64,000 nt of DNA from Cryptomeria japonica (taxonomy: Eukaryota > Streptophyta > Pinopsida > Cupressales > Cupressaceae). The translations under genes and the position numbers were made by a program. Location of the stretch: assembly GCF_030272615.1 (NCBI RefSeq), contig NC_081405.1, positions 470,258,008 to 470,322,007 on the forward strand. Reading direction: 5' to 3'. Shown piece by piece: positions 22,800 to 33,408 of the stretch (its first letter is position 1; each line of letters starts with the position of its first letter). Below the pieces are notes generated by a model that was given only the letters and a program-made list of their open reading frames with translations, had not been told where the DNA came from and searched no databases.

Positions 22800-23740
22800 T
22801 CTCCTTTTTATATTTATTTTAAATTATTTGCAGCTGAGATCTATGACATATTGAACATAGCAGCAAAAATTGTTTGGGGAAAAAATTAACAAACCAAAAG
22901 TACGAGATTTTTTGAAAAAATTGAGAAAAAATGGGATTATTAAAAAATATTAACAAGTTTAAAAAATAATTTAAATAATTAAATCTTTTAATATTAAAAT
23001 AAAACACTACAATGTTTCTTAAATTTAATTTAAATATTTGTATTTATTAAATTATTTAAATCTATATATAATAAATTAAAGTTTTTTAAAATTTAGATAA
23101 GTGATAATAAATTTAAAATATTACTAAGTTTAAAATCTAATTTACAAAATTAAATTTGTTAATATTAAAATAAAATAATATTATATTTCTTAAAAACAAT
23201 TAATATTTGAGGGATGACCCCACAACGCAGTGGTTAGCTGCGAACCTCCTACACGGGAGGTCTTGGGTTCGAGTCTACTCGATTGGTTCTTAGCTCCAAG
23301 GAAAAGCTAAAAAATACCGCTTCAGCTGTGAATTATAAAAAAAAAATTCGAATTTGTTAATATTAAATAAATTAATAATGTAAAAATTAAATTAAATATT
23401 TTAAAATATTAAATTGTAATTTATTAAAAACAATATTTTCAAAGTTTTTATAAATAATAAAACAATAAAACAAAACGATGTTAAATATCAATATTATAAA
23501 TGTTGAAATTTTTAACAAAAAATTAATGCAAACAAAAATAATTATAAATTTTATTATTAAAAATTTAAAAGATTTCTTAAAGTTAATAAATATTTGAATT
23601 TGTTAAATTTTATTTAATAATATGAAAAATTAAATTAAATATTTTAAAATCCTTAAAAATCTATAAGTAATTTAAAATATTAAATTTTAATTTATTTAAA
23701 ATTAATATTTATAAATTTTTTTTCTCATTAATGTGAAAAG
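22800..23740. other. Very AT-rich stretch
   Basis: A/T-dominated sequence with recurring TTAAATTTAAAT and AATATTAAAATAAAAT words, interrupted only by the SINE-like unit at 23211-23346. No coding content. This could be a matrix-attachment-like region or degraded AT satellite; the sequence does not decide. Confidence 0.6.
23211..23346 (+). repeat. tRNA-derived SINE-like element
   Basis: An A-box-like CGCAGTGGTTAGCT (23225-23240) and a B-box-like GGGTTCGAGTC (near 23265-23275) at tRNA-like spacing give an internal Pol III promoter. The unit ends in a run of A (23337-23346). The 5' part resembles a tRNA but lacks a matching acceptor stem, and a non-tRNA body follows, so this is a SINE and not a tRNA gene. 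Confidence 0.65.
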
Positions 23741-24680
23741 AAAAATACACCTTCGATGCCCCTAGGCACCTCCATCCAAACTTTGCAAAATCATCTCTGA
23801 GCCCAAACACTTGGACCAAATGCCAAAATTGCACTAGGCTCAAATTGCATACCATCCAACCTACCAACCAAGTAGATCTTCTTCGAAGCCCTGGCTCTCT
23901 GCAAGATAAAGATCCGGCCAGAGCAAAGAACCAACATGCGGTGTCTACAAAGGCCTAACGAAATTGCCAGGCCAGATTCATGACAAAGCACCACTTCAAT
24001 CAGAGAAGACAGACAGGAATGTGTGCATTCTAAAAGCATTACTGTTGGATGACTGAAGCCACAATCCATTGAACAACACCATCAGCTCGAGCATTAGCTT
24101 ATCCATCGACTCCTAGATTGGCTTCCTTGTAGAGCTTAAAGCCAAAAATAATATCTAAAGCCATGTCCAAATAAGACTGCAATTTCTAGTTTGCCACTCT
24201 TTTGGACTGATTGCGTTCACCACAATAGCAGAGTCCCCTTCAATCTCTATGTTCTCCACCTTTAGTTGTTGACGGAGACACAACCCACCTATTACTGCCT
24301 GAAATTCTGCCTCGTTGTTGGTGCCTTTAGGGAGAGACCAAGCCAGTTTACCAATCGTTTGCCCTTTCCAATTTCTAATTATGCATCTTGCACCTGATAT
24401 ACCACGGTTTCCCCTAGAAATCCCATCAAAGTTCAACTTTATTACCATCCAACAGTTGGCGGTTTCCAAACTGCCTTAGCTCTTTAAGATTGGGCAATCT
24501 TACCCCCAGCTCCCAAAAAAGGAATATGCAGCCCGAAACATTAAATCCTCATCTTGGCATACCATGCTATAAATGTATTCACTGAGGGGTTATTTCCTAT
24601 TTCTCTCCAATTAACAAACTCTACAATGGAGGCCTCCACCTTGTAATTTCACTATCCCTTCATTCACTTGTTTGAAAATA
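23740..24680 (-). pseudogene. LINE ORF2 C-terminus with RNase H domain
   Basis: On the minus strand the frame reads KAVWKPPTVGW, then VIKLNFDGISRGNRGISGA, RNWKGQTIGKLAWSLPKGTN, NEAEFQAVIGGL and VENIEIEGDSAIVV. This is the RVT_3-type RNase H typical of plant LINEs: first Asp in NFDG, Glu in NEAEF and Asp in EGDS are present. It continues after a stop with LYKEANLGVDG and ANARADG, the usual end of the domain. A T-run at 23718-23726 on the plus strand may be the poly(A) tail. The reverse transcriptase part is missing; upstream lies a copia gag fragment. Confidence 0.8.
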
Positions 24681-24769
24681 AGAATTTACTCTTATTACTG
24701 GTCATATGTCTTGAACAACTGTTATCAATATATTATTGATCTCCTTTATTTCATACATGTAGGGCTGTT

Positions 24770-26545
24770 TGAACAAGCATAGATTTTTCTTTGTTTTCTT
24801 GCTCCGGCCTCATCTTCCAAACCTTGGTTGATTCATCCTTCTTTTGTCATGAACATGCTCCTTGTTTTGTCTCGGGGGCTAAAATAAAGTATTTTTACAA
24901 AACCATGCTATGTGCCCAAAATTGTTGCACTTATAGCATATAATGTTATAATCCATTAGAGGAGCAAATGAATTATAGTTCTTTTTGGAGAGACTAGTAT
25001 TATTCTTTGTACGAATTCTGCAGTCTATTGCTCTGTGACCAAAATGATTGCATGGCAAACATAAGCTATAAAAGGAGTGACAGAAGTTGGTTATATGTGG
25101 TTGTCTTTGATGAAGGGACTTTGTGAAGTTGCCCTTGTTTGCCTTTGGAGGTGGTTGTTCTTTTGTGGGATTTTATTCTCCTCCTTGTTGCCTTCTTTTT
25201 CGATGGAATTCTTGAAAGCCTCAACATAGCTTTTTGGCTTTTCTTCACTCACTTTTTGTGGCAGATCCGTACCATTAAAACTTGTAGCCTCCTTTGTCTT
25301 CTTTTGTCTTTCATCAAAACTAAGACTTGTATTAATAAACAGTGACCTTTGCAAATTGATGATATCATCCAATATTTCAGTAATTTTCGAAGTCAAACTT
25401 TAGGCTTCGATTTAACTGCTCAATAGATTTCTCCAACTCCTTTTTTAAAGAACCTATTTCAAGTTCTAGTTTTTCACAATCAGATTCCTATGCCTTAAGG
25501 TGATCTCTTATAACCTCCTCAATCTGTTTTGCCTCTTTTATTTGCACTTTCAGTTGTACAATCATTTTGTTTGATTTTTCAAGACTATTTTAGTTTTTCT
25601 TGGGCTTCACTATCCTCTTGAATTCTTATTTTTTATTTCAAAATTCTTTTCTTAAGTTTCTTGTTCTCTCTATGAGCATAATGGAGTTATTCCTCAAGAT
25701 CTACTTCCTCTTCGTCTTCATTGCACACCTCCTTTAAATTTTTTTCTTCTTTCTTTTCATGTCTGTTATCATTTGCTTTCAATGCCATGAAGAGTACTCA
25801 TCTATGACTTCTTGAACTTTCTTTGTTGCTTCTGTCCGGTGAGCTATTGTCTTTCCTCGATTAAAGACTCTTTTTGTGTTTTAAAAAATCCTTCTTCTTT
25901 TCATATTGAACTTGCTTGTAGCTCTTCTTTTGATGATGCTTTCTTCCTTTGTTTACGTAGTGATCCTCTTCGTCCTTGCTGCTTTCATTCTTACCCTGCA
26001 GACATTTAGAAGCAAAATGACTTATTCTACCACAATTAAAACAGTTGAATGGCAACTTAGCTTGATACTTTCAGGATCCTTTTTGTAGCTTTCTCATGAA
26101 GCGGGCATCTTCATCTGTTTCATTGCTTGAACTATCACTTGGTTCACACACTTTATTTGTTCTCTTCCTTGATGCTCTGAAGGATGCCTCCCCTTTTATG
26201 GCTAGTCTTCAGTCCTCATTTCATAGGCGGTAAGAATCTGATGCAACTCATCCTTTGTCAATTTGTTTAGATCTCTCATTTATTCAATTGCCGAAACTTT
26301 GGATTCCAATTTTAAAGGCAAGGACCTTAATACCTTTTGTATAATTGCGACTTCATCAATCGGTCACCAAAACCTTTTATTTTGTTCACAATCTCAACAT
26401 AGAGCAAATAGGAGGCTATGTTCTCTTCTTCTTTCATCTTAAGGCATTCAAATTGTCTTCGATGAGTTTGAAGCTTTGCGCTCTTCATTTTATCATCTCC
26501 TTTATAGGTATTCTTCAACTTATCCCCTCAGCTATGGGCCCCAAG
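24770..26545 (-). pseudogene. Copia-type gag fragment with zinc knuckles
   Basis: Minus-strand reading from about 26545: NTYKGDDKMKSAKLQTHRRQ and FECLKMKEEENIASYLL, the conserved UBN2-type copia Gag core, then LPLKLESKVSAIE and LTKDELHQILTAYEMR. A first CCHC knuckle is CFNCGRISHFASKC (near 26040-26000). A Lys/Glu-rich coiled-coil-like region follows, then two more knuckles, CLPCNHFGHRAIDC (near 25050-25010) and CYKCNNFGHIAWFC (near 24940-24895). Gag packages element RNA into virus-like particles. Many stops and frameshifts make it a pseudogene. No protease or pol follows; the LINE RNase H begins within about 100 bp. Confidence 0.8.
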
Positions 26546-26599
26546 CTCGCTCCCCTCCCCCACGGATAACCTCTGCAGTTCCACCCTACTATGTGGAGG

Positions 26600-27650
26600 T
26601 ACTTCTGTGTGGCCCTGAATTCCTATTTGTTGTTTGGTATACGCTCATTGAATTGAGCCTTACCATTTTTCAGCCATGCACACTCTCTTGCTTCTCTTTC
26701 TGTTTTCACCTTTTCCCACTCCTTCCCTCTTTCATCTTGTTGGGCAAGTGTCTAGTATTCATCAAAGTAAATATGGGTGCCTCTAAGCATCCCTCTATTC
26801 TTTAGGATCCATTCTTGTCTTCCATGCATCTCAAGACAACTATTACATGCCTATTCCTTCCTCCTTCCATTTTCTTTCCAATCCTGTTTGCTTGATGAAT
26901 ACAACCTGTCCACTTCAACTGATCCTTGAGGAAGTCTCTTGTTAAAATATTAGTTCTCTCCTTCTCCCCGTAGTCTTTCAAACCTTTAATGATGATATTC
27001 ATAGCTTTGTCTTGCTTGTCTTTGTCTTCTTTTGTTTGTCTCTTGATCTGTTTCTCTATGATTTTGTTTTGGTCATTTGACGATTCGTTTACAATCTGTG
27101 CCCATGATTTGGCCTCATCAATTTGGTCTCTTTGTTTGCTCTCGCTTTCCTTCATGTTTGAAATTACTTTTTGAATATCTTCCAGATGCATTATGCTACC
27201 TTCATTCACCATTTCTTCTCTCATTTTTTCCACTGATTTAACTTGCTCTGGCTCATGCTTTATAATGCTCAGCTCTTCTTGTCCTCTCTCCATACTATTT
27301 TGTAAGCTTCTTAGTTGCTCTTTAAGCAACTTGTTCTCTCTTTCAAGATTTTCAATAGATTCTACAGTTTGTTTAAGTCTGATCTCTTCATGTTGTCCTT
27401 TGGCTTCTAATAATCGATCCACTTTTTCATAATCATAAGCTCATTTACATAGAGCTCTGAGGACCATAACAGTGGTATAGTCGTGCAGCTGTATGAGTCT
27501 TTATTGTCTTGAAACCAATCTTCTTTTTCCACTTTATCAGCAGAAGCAGTTTTGATATTGCCTTCCTTAGACTCAGAGACCCCAAATGCCGAGAAAACTT
27601 CTGTCTCGTTCCCTTTACTATTGCCCTGTCCTGCCTCCTCTCTTACCATA
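26600..27650 (-). pseudogene. LINE ORF1: coiled coil plus RNA-binding domain
   Basis: The main open part is 27422-26802 (206 codons). Residues 1-75 are a heptad-rich coiled coil (ENLERENKLLKEQLRSLQN). Residues 140-205 look like the L1 ORF1 RRM-type region: NIIIKGLKDYGEKERTN, IHQANRIGKKMEGGRNRH and VIVVLRCMEDK. After the stop a second frame continues as MLRGTHIYFDEY and WEKVKTERETR, matching the C-terminal domain of L1-like ORF1. Such proteins trimerise and bind LINE RNA. It is on the same strand as the RNase H at 24155-24680, so both are probably halves of one LINE whose middle was lost. Confidence 0.7.
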
Positions 27651-27658
27651 TAAGGAAT

Positions 27659-27886
27659 TTAATCAATTGTGTCTGAGTTGTTTTTGGCTATTTTTGGTAT
27701 TAATATGACGAGCATTCTCCTCAGTGTCTGTCTCAGATTTTGAATTTGTCTATGCCTTATAATCCCCCTATACTGTTTTGCATTCACAAAAATCAGCTTC
27801 TTGCTTCTGATGACTGAATAAAATTTATTGCTAATTGATACCCTTGATTCAGCTATATGGTAATTCCCATGGGACCTTATTGACAA
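27659..27886 (-). pseudogene. NF-YA-like fragment (CCAAT-box factor subunit)
   Basis: A 75-codon frame contains IFVNAKQYRGIIRHRQ at about 27800-27745 on the minus strand. VNAKQY-x-GI-x-R-x-RQ is the signature of the NF-YA (HAP2/CBF-B) subunit-interaction helix. The DNA-binding half (HESRH...GRF) does not follow; the frame continues with unrelated residues and then stops. One arginine of the usual RRRQ is His. This could be one diverged exon, a gene fragment or a captured piece, and is unlikely to encode a working factor. Its position directly upstream of the putative LINE 5' end may mean read-through capture (inference). Confidence 0.45.
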
Positions 27887-28327
27887 CCCAGCATTTCATA
27901 TTTGTGGTTCTGAAGCCTAGTAAATCTGCTGTTTACTTCTCAATTTCAATAGGTTTTTCTGGATGAATATGATTGTTTTGGTAATGTTAGGGATTCCTGT
28001 GAATACTTGTATTGGAATGCTCGGAATAAATACGGCATTCTATTGATAATATCTAGAAGGCCCCAGAGGCCAGTTTAAAAGAGTTCCATATGTGAACTAT
28101 CTGTTAAATCAACTCACTTTTGGCAGACTGTAGTTGTTGCAATGAATGTTGGGGTCCTAAACTTTAGAATCTATGTATTTAAAACTATCTATTTCATTCA
28201 GATTTTCTGTTTTGACCATAGTTGTTGCAATGATCTCTCTTTCAGTTGTTATTTGTTTGAAGTAAGTGCTCATGGTATCATATATGATTGCATTTTCTGT
28301 TCTAAATTTTTTTTCCATTGTTTTCAG

Positions 28328-28499
28328 AATAAGGGATCAAAGGAAGTTGTCGGTTGTTTTAAGGATTCTTTTCTTATCAGTACTGAAATGATGATGCAGG
28401 GCCTAGACCTTGGTTCTTATGTGCGGAGATTTTCAAGTTCCTCAGGTGTCTTACAACAAATATCTGTGGATGAACCCAGTTCATGGCGGCAACTCCCAG
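28328..28499 (+). CDS. Putative presequence exon of the PNPase gene
   Basis: A good acceptor (pyrimidine tract, TTGTTTTCAG) precedes 28328 and a donor CAG/GTTTGA follows 28499. The exon is open throughout and includes MMMQGLDLGSYVRRFSSSSG from ATG 28388. RRF followed by SSSSG is typical of a plant mitochondrial presequence with an R-3 type cleavage site. It ends one base into a codon (G), and the PNPase exon at 43755 begins with AT, so joining gives an uninterrupted frame (...QLP-D-MGEVF). The link rests on phase, orientation and targeting logic; no known sequence was matched. Upstream in-frame codons (NKGSKEVVG) may mean a further 5' exon or that the start is at 28388. Confidence 0.5.
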
Positions 28500-28653
28500 G
28501 TTTGATTTATCCTTTTTTCTTGCATTTTGGGGCCGTGAGAGGGCTATGGAATAGGATCTTAATGATTGCCATTAATTTGGGTTTTTTTGGATGTTAGAAT
28601 ATATGTTAGTATGAACATATCGTGGGGTATTGTTGTGACCATTTCACACATCG

Positions 28654-28669
28654 CCCCATTGGAATGGGG
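28654..28669 (+). other. Conserved terminal hairpin of GE
   Basis: CCCCATT-GG-AATGGGG, 23 bp inside the element end. The equivalent stem with loop TGC is at 9497-9509 (GE-2), 61571-61583 (GE-3) and 41212-41224 (GE fragment). The flanking TTTCACACATCGCC is also conserved, while the few outermost bases vary more. Confidence 0.7.
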
Positions 28670-29022
28670 ACCCCCCCTTTTTCGCTTTTGTTTTGCCTGT
28701 TCTTCTCTCTGCTTTTAGGTTTTTGAGTGCGTGAGTGGTCTGTCTGGGCTAGGGCTAAACCTTAGGGGTTTCTTTTGAATGTTTTTTAAGCTGGATCTAG
28801 GCAAATTTTGGAATTTGTTAAGCGTCCTCCCGAGGATTGTGATTGAGGTGTGCCTGTCAAGAGAGTCAGGTAGGTCTCAGGTTAGGTCTAGATTCAAGGA
28901 TTCTTTTGGGGTAAAATCCAAATTTTGTCTCTGTGTTAGCATTTTGAAGGTGAAACCATGTATTCTTGCCTGGGTAAATTTTGATCAATTTTGGAGATAA
29001 GATGATGCCTGAGACAAAGAAA

Positions 29023-31244
29023 TCGCCCCTGTCCTTCACTGGAGGCCTAGGGCGAATTTCATTCTAAGTGCAATTTCTTGTTTTGAGAAGGCTTGCTAAC
29101 TGGTTCCTGGCCTTGAAGATGACCTAACTCTACCTTGTGAAATGATTGGAGACTTAAATTTTGAATATTTTAGCCAGAAAGGGTGAAATCGCTCCTGTCC
29201 CTTGCTCAGGGTCCAGGGCGAAAATGTTATTTTATGCATATTTGTCATTGACTTTTCTATTTTGTTTTGTGCAGGCACTCCAGGAGAGATGATTGGACGT
29301 GCTTTGATGCTTTTGAAGGTTTGAAGGCATGGAAATGAAGAATTTTGAAGGATAAAGGGAAAAATCGCTCATCCCTCACCAAGGGCCCAGGGCGAAATTT
29401 TGAATCCCCTCATCTTGCATGAAAATAGGCCAAGTGTTGGATATGAATGGAAAACAAGTGATTTTCTCCACCCGCCTGAAGGAGTTTTAGCTTGGAAAGG
29501 TGAAGGATTTTGTTTGAATCATCAAAAGCGCTCCTGTCCCTCTCTGAAGGACCAGGGCGAAAAGGCTTATTTGAGTCATTCCTGACCTTGTTTGGTCAAA
29601 TTGAAACATCAAAGGCATGGTGGAGGATGAAATGAGCATAATGAGCATCCAGACTTGATTAAAGACAATGAAATGATGGAGTTTTTGCCTAGAAGGGTAA
29701 AATCGCTCCTGTCCCTCACCAAGGGTCCAGGGCAAAATTCTTTATATCCACATTTTTGGACCTTTCTTGGACTTGAACTCTTATTCATGGCGTGTAACAA
29801 GATGAAATCTTCCCTAGCAAAGACATTTCATGGTGAAAGATGAAGCATTTTGGCCTAGAAGACAAAGTTCGCTCCTGTCCCTCACTGAAGGTTCGGAGCT
29901 TGATTTCCAAGTTTGCACTATTCTTGCAGGATCAAAGTGATTTTATGATTAGAAGAGATCAAGGCAAGCATGTTTTGTCCGTTGAATATAATTTGAGTAG
30001 TCCACAAAGGAGGAAATCAACCCAAATGACTAAAGGCACTCCTTTCCCTCATTGAAGGACCATGGCGTTTTTTCAAGGTTCTCCTCTTTGTTTGGGATTT
30101 TAAGGCAAAACCTGACTTGGATAGGAGGGAGAAATGATGTTTTATACCTTAGATGCGATTGGGAGTCTAAAGAACAAGGAAATATACCTAGAAGGCAAAA
30201 AGCACTCCTGTCCCTCTCCAAGGGTCCAGAGCGATTTTCTAAAAAGTGCAAATTTCTTGCAAAGATAAGGCAAGTTTTGTGATTGAAATGAATGGAAGAA
30301 GGCATGTTTAGCCCGTTGAAGATAATTTGGAAGGCTAGCAAAGGACGGATAAGCTTGAAATTGCAAAATCGCTCCTGTCCCTCTCTGAGGGACCAGGGCG
30401 AAAAACCTATTATCTAGCCTTTCTCTCCAAGATTGGACAAATCTAAGCCAAGGCGCAAGTTTGAAAGGATGTTTAAAATACCTTGAGGTGGAATTGAGAT
30501 GCAAGGACCACAAATTTTGATGATAATAAGGAAAATCGCTCCTGTCCCTCACCAAGGGTCCAGGGCGAAATTTCCAAGTATGCCCATTTACCTTACATTT
30601 TGAGATGATATTTTCGTTTCCAAGACTCAAGAGGGAGTGAAGTGTGATGTTCTACGCCTTGAGGGTAATTTGAAGATTGAAGCGATCAAGAATTTGTACA
30701 AGAGACTCAAAAGTGCTCCTGTCCCTCACTGAAGGACCAGGGCGATTTTTACAAAATCAACAATTTCCCTCCAAGATTACGCTAAGGCAAGGTTGTGCAA
30801 GATGGGAAAGGTCTTGTAAGGCATGGTGAACAAGGATTTGCCTCCAAAACTTGATAATCCTAGGCTAAAATGCAAAAGTCACTCCTGTCCTTCACTGGAG
30901 GACCAGAGCGAAAATCTTTGGAGAACCTATTTTGCCTTGCAAAAACAAGTTGAGCATGCATTGAATGGACGAAGGGGATCATTGCTTACCCCACAATGAG
31001 AATCGACAAATAAAAGGTGAAGGATTAAGACCAAAAGTGGAAAATCGCTCCTGTCCCTCTCCAAGGGTCCAGGGCGAAAAAGTCCTAAAGGCTCTTTCCT
31101 CCTAGAGATCAAACGAATTAAACTCAAACCTCCAATTAAAAATGCCATTTTAAAAGCCTAGATGAAGTTTTGAATGTGGAAAATAAGGAATGCAAGGCCT
31201 AAATTAAAAGTTCGCTCCTGTCCCTCTCCAAGGGACCAGGGCGA
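29023..31244 (+). repeat. Array of 14 hairpin units at ~167-bp spacing (GE-1)
   Basis: Each 33-nt unit reads about TCGCTCCTGTCCCT, a 4-5 nt loop (CACCA, CTCCA, CTCTG), then AGGGTCCAGGGCGA. The arms pair at about 10 of 13 positions counting G-U. Starts: 29023, 29189, 29365, 29528, 29703, 29869, 30036, 30202, 30369, 30536, 30713, 30879, 31045, 31212. Nine of 13 gaps are 166-167 bp, three are 175-177 and one is 163. The spacers are mostly dissimilar; a CCTAGAAGG-like word precedes some units (29687, 29855, 30187). The array contains no conserved reading frame. Confidence 0.9.
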
Positions 31245-32064
31245 AGTTAGTGGCATTCATTATTTTTTACCATATTTGGGCATTAATATCCTCCAAATCG
31301 CATTAGATGCCAAAATTGCCAACTTCGAAATATTTGAAAAAATTAATTAAATTGGCATTTAATAAAAGGCACATTGGTATTTAATAAATTAATTTTGAGC
31401 CTTAGAAAATTGAATTTTTATTATAAAGGCATTTAAAATTAATTTTTGTGAAATTAAAATTAAAAATGGAGCGCTTGGAGGCTTGTTTTCATTTATTTTA
31501 TCAAGTTGGCCTCTCCTTTTTGCAATTTTATTTATTTTTTTGGCCTATTTTGCCAAGTCGGCCTATGGGGAGCAAAATGGTAAGCGCCCTATATAATAGG
31601 GATGTTTTGATCAAGTTTAATCAATCATTCACTCATTACTTCAAGTGTGAATTTGGAGAGCAAGAGGAAGTGTGAAAGCTGGTCTATTTGGAGCGAGTTT
31701 ATCCTAAGTATTGAAGACTAGAGGTGGTGGAGTTGATTCTTGTGAAGACTAAAGGGAGGCACATTTTGCTAAAGGGAGAGCTTTGATCTACATTTTGCCT
31801 AGCCAAAATTCACCTTATTTTTGCATCATTTCTTAGAGTTAGTACTCAAGTGGAGGTATGGCAAGATCATCCTAGTCCCAATGTTGAAGATTTGAATTTT
31901 GCACTTTGTTTTGAAAATTCTAAGTTTGATATAGTTAATTAGGAAATGATAACTCAAGATTTATCATGAAGTTTCCTAATTAAAATCGTAAATCTTCCTT
32001 TCTACTTTATATTTCTACGCTTCAAGATATATTACTCATTATGAAATGTTGTGTAGGTGTCAAG

Positions 32065-33408
32065 ATGGCGACTCCAAAGGCAAGAACACCTACTAGTCGT
32101 CCAACCCTCATGAAGGAAGATCAGAGGAACGAAGAATTGGAGACCAAGATCGTGTCCAAGTGGAGCAATATTGGAGATACCAACTTGGGAAACTTCAGTG
32201 TGAGGAAGTTTCGAGAGGTCCCCTACATTGGCAAGCCATCACCTGTCGCAAAGAGAATAATTGAAAGTGGCATCATCAAGGCGGCCGGTTTCCCTCCAGC
32301 GGTCCAGTGTCATGAGCTGATGATCGAGTGTGCCCGCCATTATGACTCACAATCAAGATCAATCGTATCCAAGGAAGGGAACACTTTGGCTTACCTTTCA
32401 GAGGAGGCTATAAGTGAAGCTCTCCATCTTTCGGAACATAAAGATATGATTTACAAAAGCCTAGAAGGAGCTAGGTCAATGTATGAAGATGATCCAGACA
32501 CTTGCTTGAGCATCATCAATAAGAATTGGTTACTCAAAAGTCGTCCTCACCTGAGCAAGATTCCCAACACACCACATAGGATCGACTTCCAGGAGGAGTA
32601 CAGAGATTTGATAACTTTGCTCAATCGAGTTACAGGGGCTCCTCAAGCCTTCTATTTTGAGAAGTGGATGTTCTACTTCATCCAAGTGATAGTTCAAGGG
32701 AAAGGAACGATTCATTGGGCTAGAATTATTAGCCATTGCCTGGACGTGCAGTTAAGAAGACTAAAGCCTACCAAGTCATTTAACATGAGCTCATATGTCA
32801 TATATGCCTTGATCAGGAATTTCGAATATGCAGCGCTACCTCACAGAGGAGTGATCGGAAGAGGACCCGGAGAAGTGAGAGTTTGTGACTCTTTTGTTCA
32901 TTTGCATCATCCACCTGGAGGTGACTACAAGTTAGTCAATGATACCTTCACGATGAACATCACTAGGATATTGCAAGGTAGGATTCACAATCGACTATCT
33001 CTAGATGCACAAGAGCTTGTAAAGAGGTATGGTGCTTGGTTCATCCAGTTTCAAAAGTTTACATATATCAGAGTTCATGGGTGTCCTTCACCTCCCTACA
33101 TGTTGCCGAGGTATCCGACAGATAGGATAGTGCTACTTGAAGTGACTAGGCAGTTGGCAGCTTATGCGAAGACATTCAGACACAGGCATGGAAGTGGAAT
33201 TCCCGTGCCCATCATATTGGGAAATTTAGTTGAGGTATGTCCTAATGCTCAAGCCTTGGATGATGCAGAGAGAGAATTGGCTTTATATTCATTCACGTTC
33301 TTTGCCTTGAGGGAGAATTTTGATCCTTATGGGTATATGGAAGAGATAGCTGGTAGGAAATACAAGCACGAATTTCAGGTAGAGGACTTTTGGATGAATC
33401 TCAAGTGA
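32065..33408 (+). CDS. GE-1 ORF, N-terminal part (unknown protein family)
   Basis: I do not recognise this protein. The likely start is ATG 32065 in the good context AAGATGGCG; an in-frame ATG at 32041 is also possible. The product is about 447 residues, mixed alpha/beta in appearance, with no signal peptide or membrane segment. Motifs conserved with a second copy on the minus strand at 44334-46180 are FEKWMFYFI (32656-32682), IHWARIIS (32710-32733), SFNMSSYVIYA (32776-32808), PYMLPRYPTDRIVLL (near 33095-33140), GIPVPI (33196-33213) and VEDFW (33379-33393). It has no protease, RT, integrase, zinc knuckle or transposase motif. The frame ends in TGA at 33406 while the homologous sequence continues in the next frame. 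It is far better preserved than any other transposon frame in the window. Confidence 0.75.
   Translation: MATPKARTPTSRPTLMKEDQRNEELETKIVSKWSNIGDTNLGNFSVRKFREVPYIGKPSPVAKRIIESGIIKAAGFPPAVQCHELMIECARHYDSQSRSIVSKEGNTLAYLSEEAISEALHLSEHKDMIYKSLEGARSMYEDDPDTCLSIINKNWLLKSRPHLSKIPNTPHRIDFQEEYRDLITLLNRVTGAPQAFYFEKWMFYFIQVIVQGKGTIHWARIISHCLDVQLRRLKPTKSFNMSSYVIYALIRNFEYAALPHRGVIGRGPGEVRVCDSFVHLHHPPGGDYKLVNDTFTMNITRILQGRIHNRLSLDAQELVKRYGAWFIQFQKFTYIRVHGCPSPPYMLPRYPTDRIVLLEVTRQLAAYAKTFRHRHGSGIPVPIILGNLVEVCPNAQALDDAERELALYSFTFFALRENFDPYGYMEEIAGRKYKHEFQVEDFWMNLK

Noticed and set aside
23211-23346. tRNA gene
   Set aside because: Pol III box-like words are present, but the ends do not pair as an acceptor stem and an A-tailed body follows. 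Better explained as a SINE.
29023-31244. CRISPR-like appearance of regularly spaced 33-nt repeats
   Set aside because: Plant nuclear context, spacers of about 134 bp that are shared between copies, degenerate repeats and no cas genes. It is an internal array of a transposon.
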